This document shows positions 61,753 through 62,625 of a stretch of 62,625 nt of DNA, piece by piece. Below the pieces are notes generated by a model. That model ran no database searches. It had not been told where the DNA came from and saw only the letters and a program-made list of their open reading frames with translations. The position numbers and the translations under genes are program-made. Location: NCBI GenBank assembly GCA_900538545.1, contig UPYK01000011.1, forward strand, positions 1-62,625, given 5' to 3'. Source of the DNA: an uncultured Eggerthella sp. GTDB lineage: Bacteria > Actinomycetota > Coriobacteriia > Coriobacteriales > Eggerthellaceae. The stretch's first letter is position 1. Each line of letters opens with the position of its first letter.

Positions 61753-61941
61753 TTAGCGAAGGCCATGCCGCTCATAGATCGATAGTATGCGTTGATAGAG
61801 CAGCTTATCTGCTAGATATTGTTTAAAGGTCGCAGATTTCTCTTTACCTTGGGCTTTTGATCTCTCGACCTCGGCAGTCTTGAACTCGAGATCGCTCTCG
61901 ATCTCTGTGAGCATTGACTCGAATTGTTCTAAGCGATCCAA
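61753..61941 (-). CDS. Small coiled-coil protein of unknown function
   Basis: A 62-aa hydrophilic protein with a TTG start and GGGGTG upstream. The sequence has heptad-like Leu, Ile and Glu spacing (RLEQFESMLTEIESDLEF) and would form one or two helices. It sits between nnrE and the 5S rRNA, leftward. No family recognised; it could also be a non-gene. Confidence 0.5.
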   Translation of the reverse strand: MDRLEQFESMLTEIESDLEFKTAEVERSKAQGKEKSATFKQYLADKLLYQRILSIYERHGLR

Positions 61942-62101
61942 AGTAACACCCCATCATGATCCGCTCATTCTTGACGCAGATGAAAAGCACAGCAGTGGTA
62001 CCCGTAGAGGGACGATTTGCTCCAAATTTGCTCCAAAAGTGCAATTTGAAGAAGAGAAATGCCAGTTGGACAGGCACGATAAAAAATAAAGAAATGCCCT
62101 G

Positions 62102-62222
62102 CATGAGCAGAACGCCCTATCCTCCCACGGACTACACCGCAGTACTTTCGGCGAAGAGGGGCTTAACTACCGAGTTCGGAATGGGATCGGGTGATCCCCC
62201 TCTCTATGGTTCCGCTCATGCA
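62102..62222 (-). rRNA. rrf: 5S ribosomal RNA
   Basis: The terminal stem is visible as GCATGAGC (5' end at 62222) with GCTCATGC (3' end near 62102). Read leftward, the core contains CCATTCCGAACTCGGTAGTTAAGCCCC and ends with GTGGGAGGATAGG, which are conserved 5S elements (first stretch split for length). Length is about 121 nt. It lies downstream of the 23S in the usual order. Confidence 0.95.
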
Positions 62223-62315
62223 AGGCATTCGCTTGCATGACTGATCCTTTGGCTACCTTGAAGGTTGTATAGCGCAGGTGCTTGGATCGCATACGATCAA
62301 GAATAGAAGAGATAA

Positions 62316-62625
<310 letters not shown>

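Noticed and set aside
61741..61756. CTAAGGC/GCCTTAG stem as a terminator of the small coiled-coil gene
   Set aside because: Loop would be two bases and there is no T-run downstream, so a terminator call is not supported.

Overview
The window looks like a chromosomal segment of an anaerobic actinobacterium, most likely of class Coriobacteriia (Eggerthella/Slackia-like). The evidence is a division cluster that pairs ftsZ with sepF, yggT and divIVA and has no ftsA, a moderately GC-rich genome, an oversized SepF and FtsQ with disordered tails, paired YhgE/Pip proteins, a choline-binding-type cell-wall protein and HypA/HypB. The placement rests on gene content and protein style, not on a search. 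Layout, left to right. (1) 1-5.3 kb: thiamine module. thiC, thiE and thiD run leftward behind a TPP riboswitch, an MFS exporter-like gene faces away behind a perfect inverted-repeat operator, and thiamine pyrophosphokinase follows. (2) 5.3-5.65 kb: RNase P RNA. (3) 5.66-26.2 kb: one long leftward division and cell-wall (dcw) cluster, mraZ-rsmH-ftsL-ftsI-murE-murF-mraY-murD-ftsW-murG-murC-murB-ftsQ-ftsZ-pgeF-yggS-sepF-yggT-divIVA-yggU. Many junctions overlap or have gaps of only a few bases; there are larger gaps before ftsZ and among the later genes. (4) 26.2-26.75 kb: a gene-free stretch holding MraZ boxes in both orientations and a strongly folded, apparently rightward RNA of unknown family. 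(5) 26.75-36.9 kb: murJ leftward, then nadK, pyrG, asnB and xerD rightward, map leftward, capA rightward. (6) 37-42.1 kb: an enoyl-CoA hydratase/isomerase and two back-to-back ABC exporter modules, one with a GntR (YtrA-like) regulator and one with an XRE-AbrB fusion regulator. (7) 42.2-53.9 kb: accessory genes: a YgbA-like protein, an SDR, a GIY-YIG/AlkD fusion, a YxeA-like protein, a charged small protein plus two YhgE/Pip proteins, a large CHAP/cell-wall-binding hydrolase, a NifX-like protein and a small basic protein. (8) 53.85-59.2 kb: a leftward redox/nickel cluster (ArsR with a Cys cluster, SRPBCC membrane protein, FAD oxidoreductase, HypB, HypA, ferredoxin-like protein). (9) 59.2-62.6 kb: an XRE regulator with a membrane partner, a broken MerR-TipAS gene, nnrE, a small coiled-coil protein, and the 3' end of an rRNA operon (5S and 23S, leftward). 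How the parts work together: the dcw genes make lipid II (MurB-MurG, MraY), flip it (MurJ, outside the cluster), polymerise and cross-link it (FtsW, FtsI), and place the septum (FtsZ, SepF, DivIVA, FtsQ, FtsL). The thi genes make the HMP half of thiamine, couple it, and activate thiamine to TPP, with TPP feedback through the riboswitch. The most interesting unexplained items are the structured RNA at 26.55-26.71 kb, the GIY-YIG/AlkD fusion, the ArsR-HypAB redox cluster, and a 28-nt near-identical palindrome found at the 3' ends of thiD and nadK.
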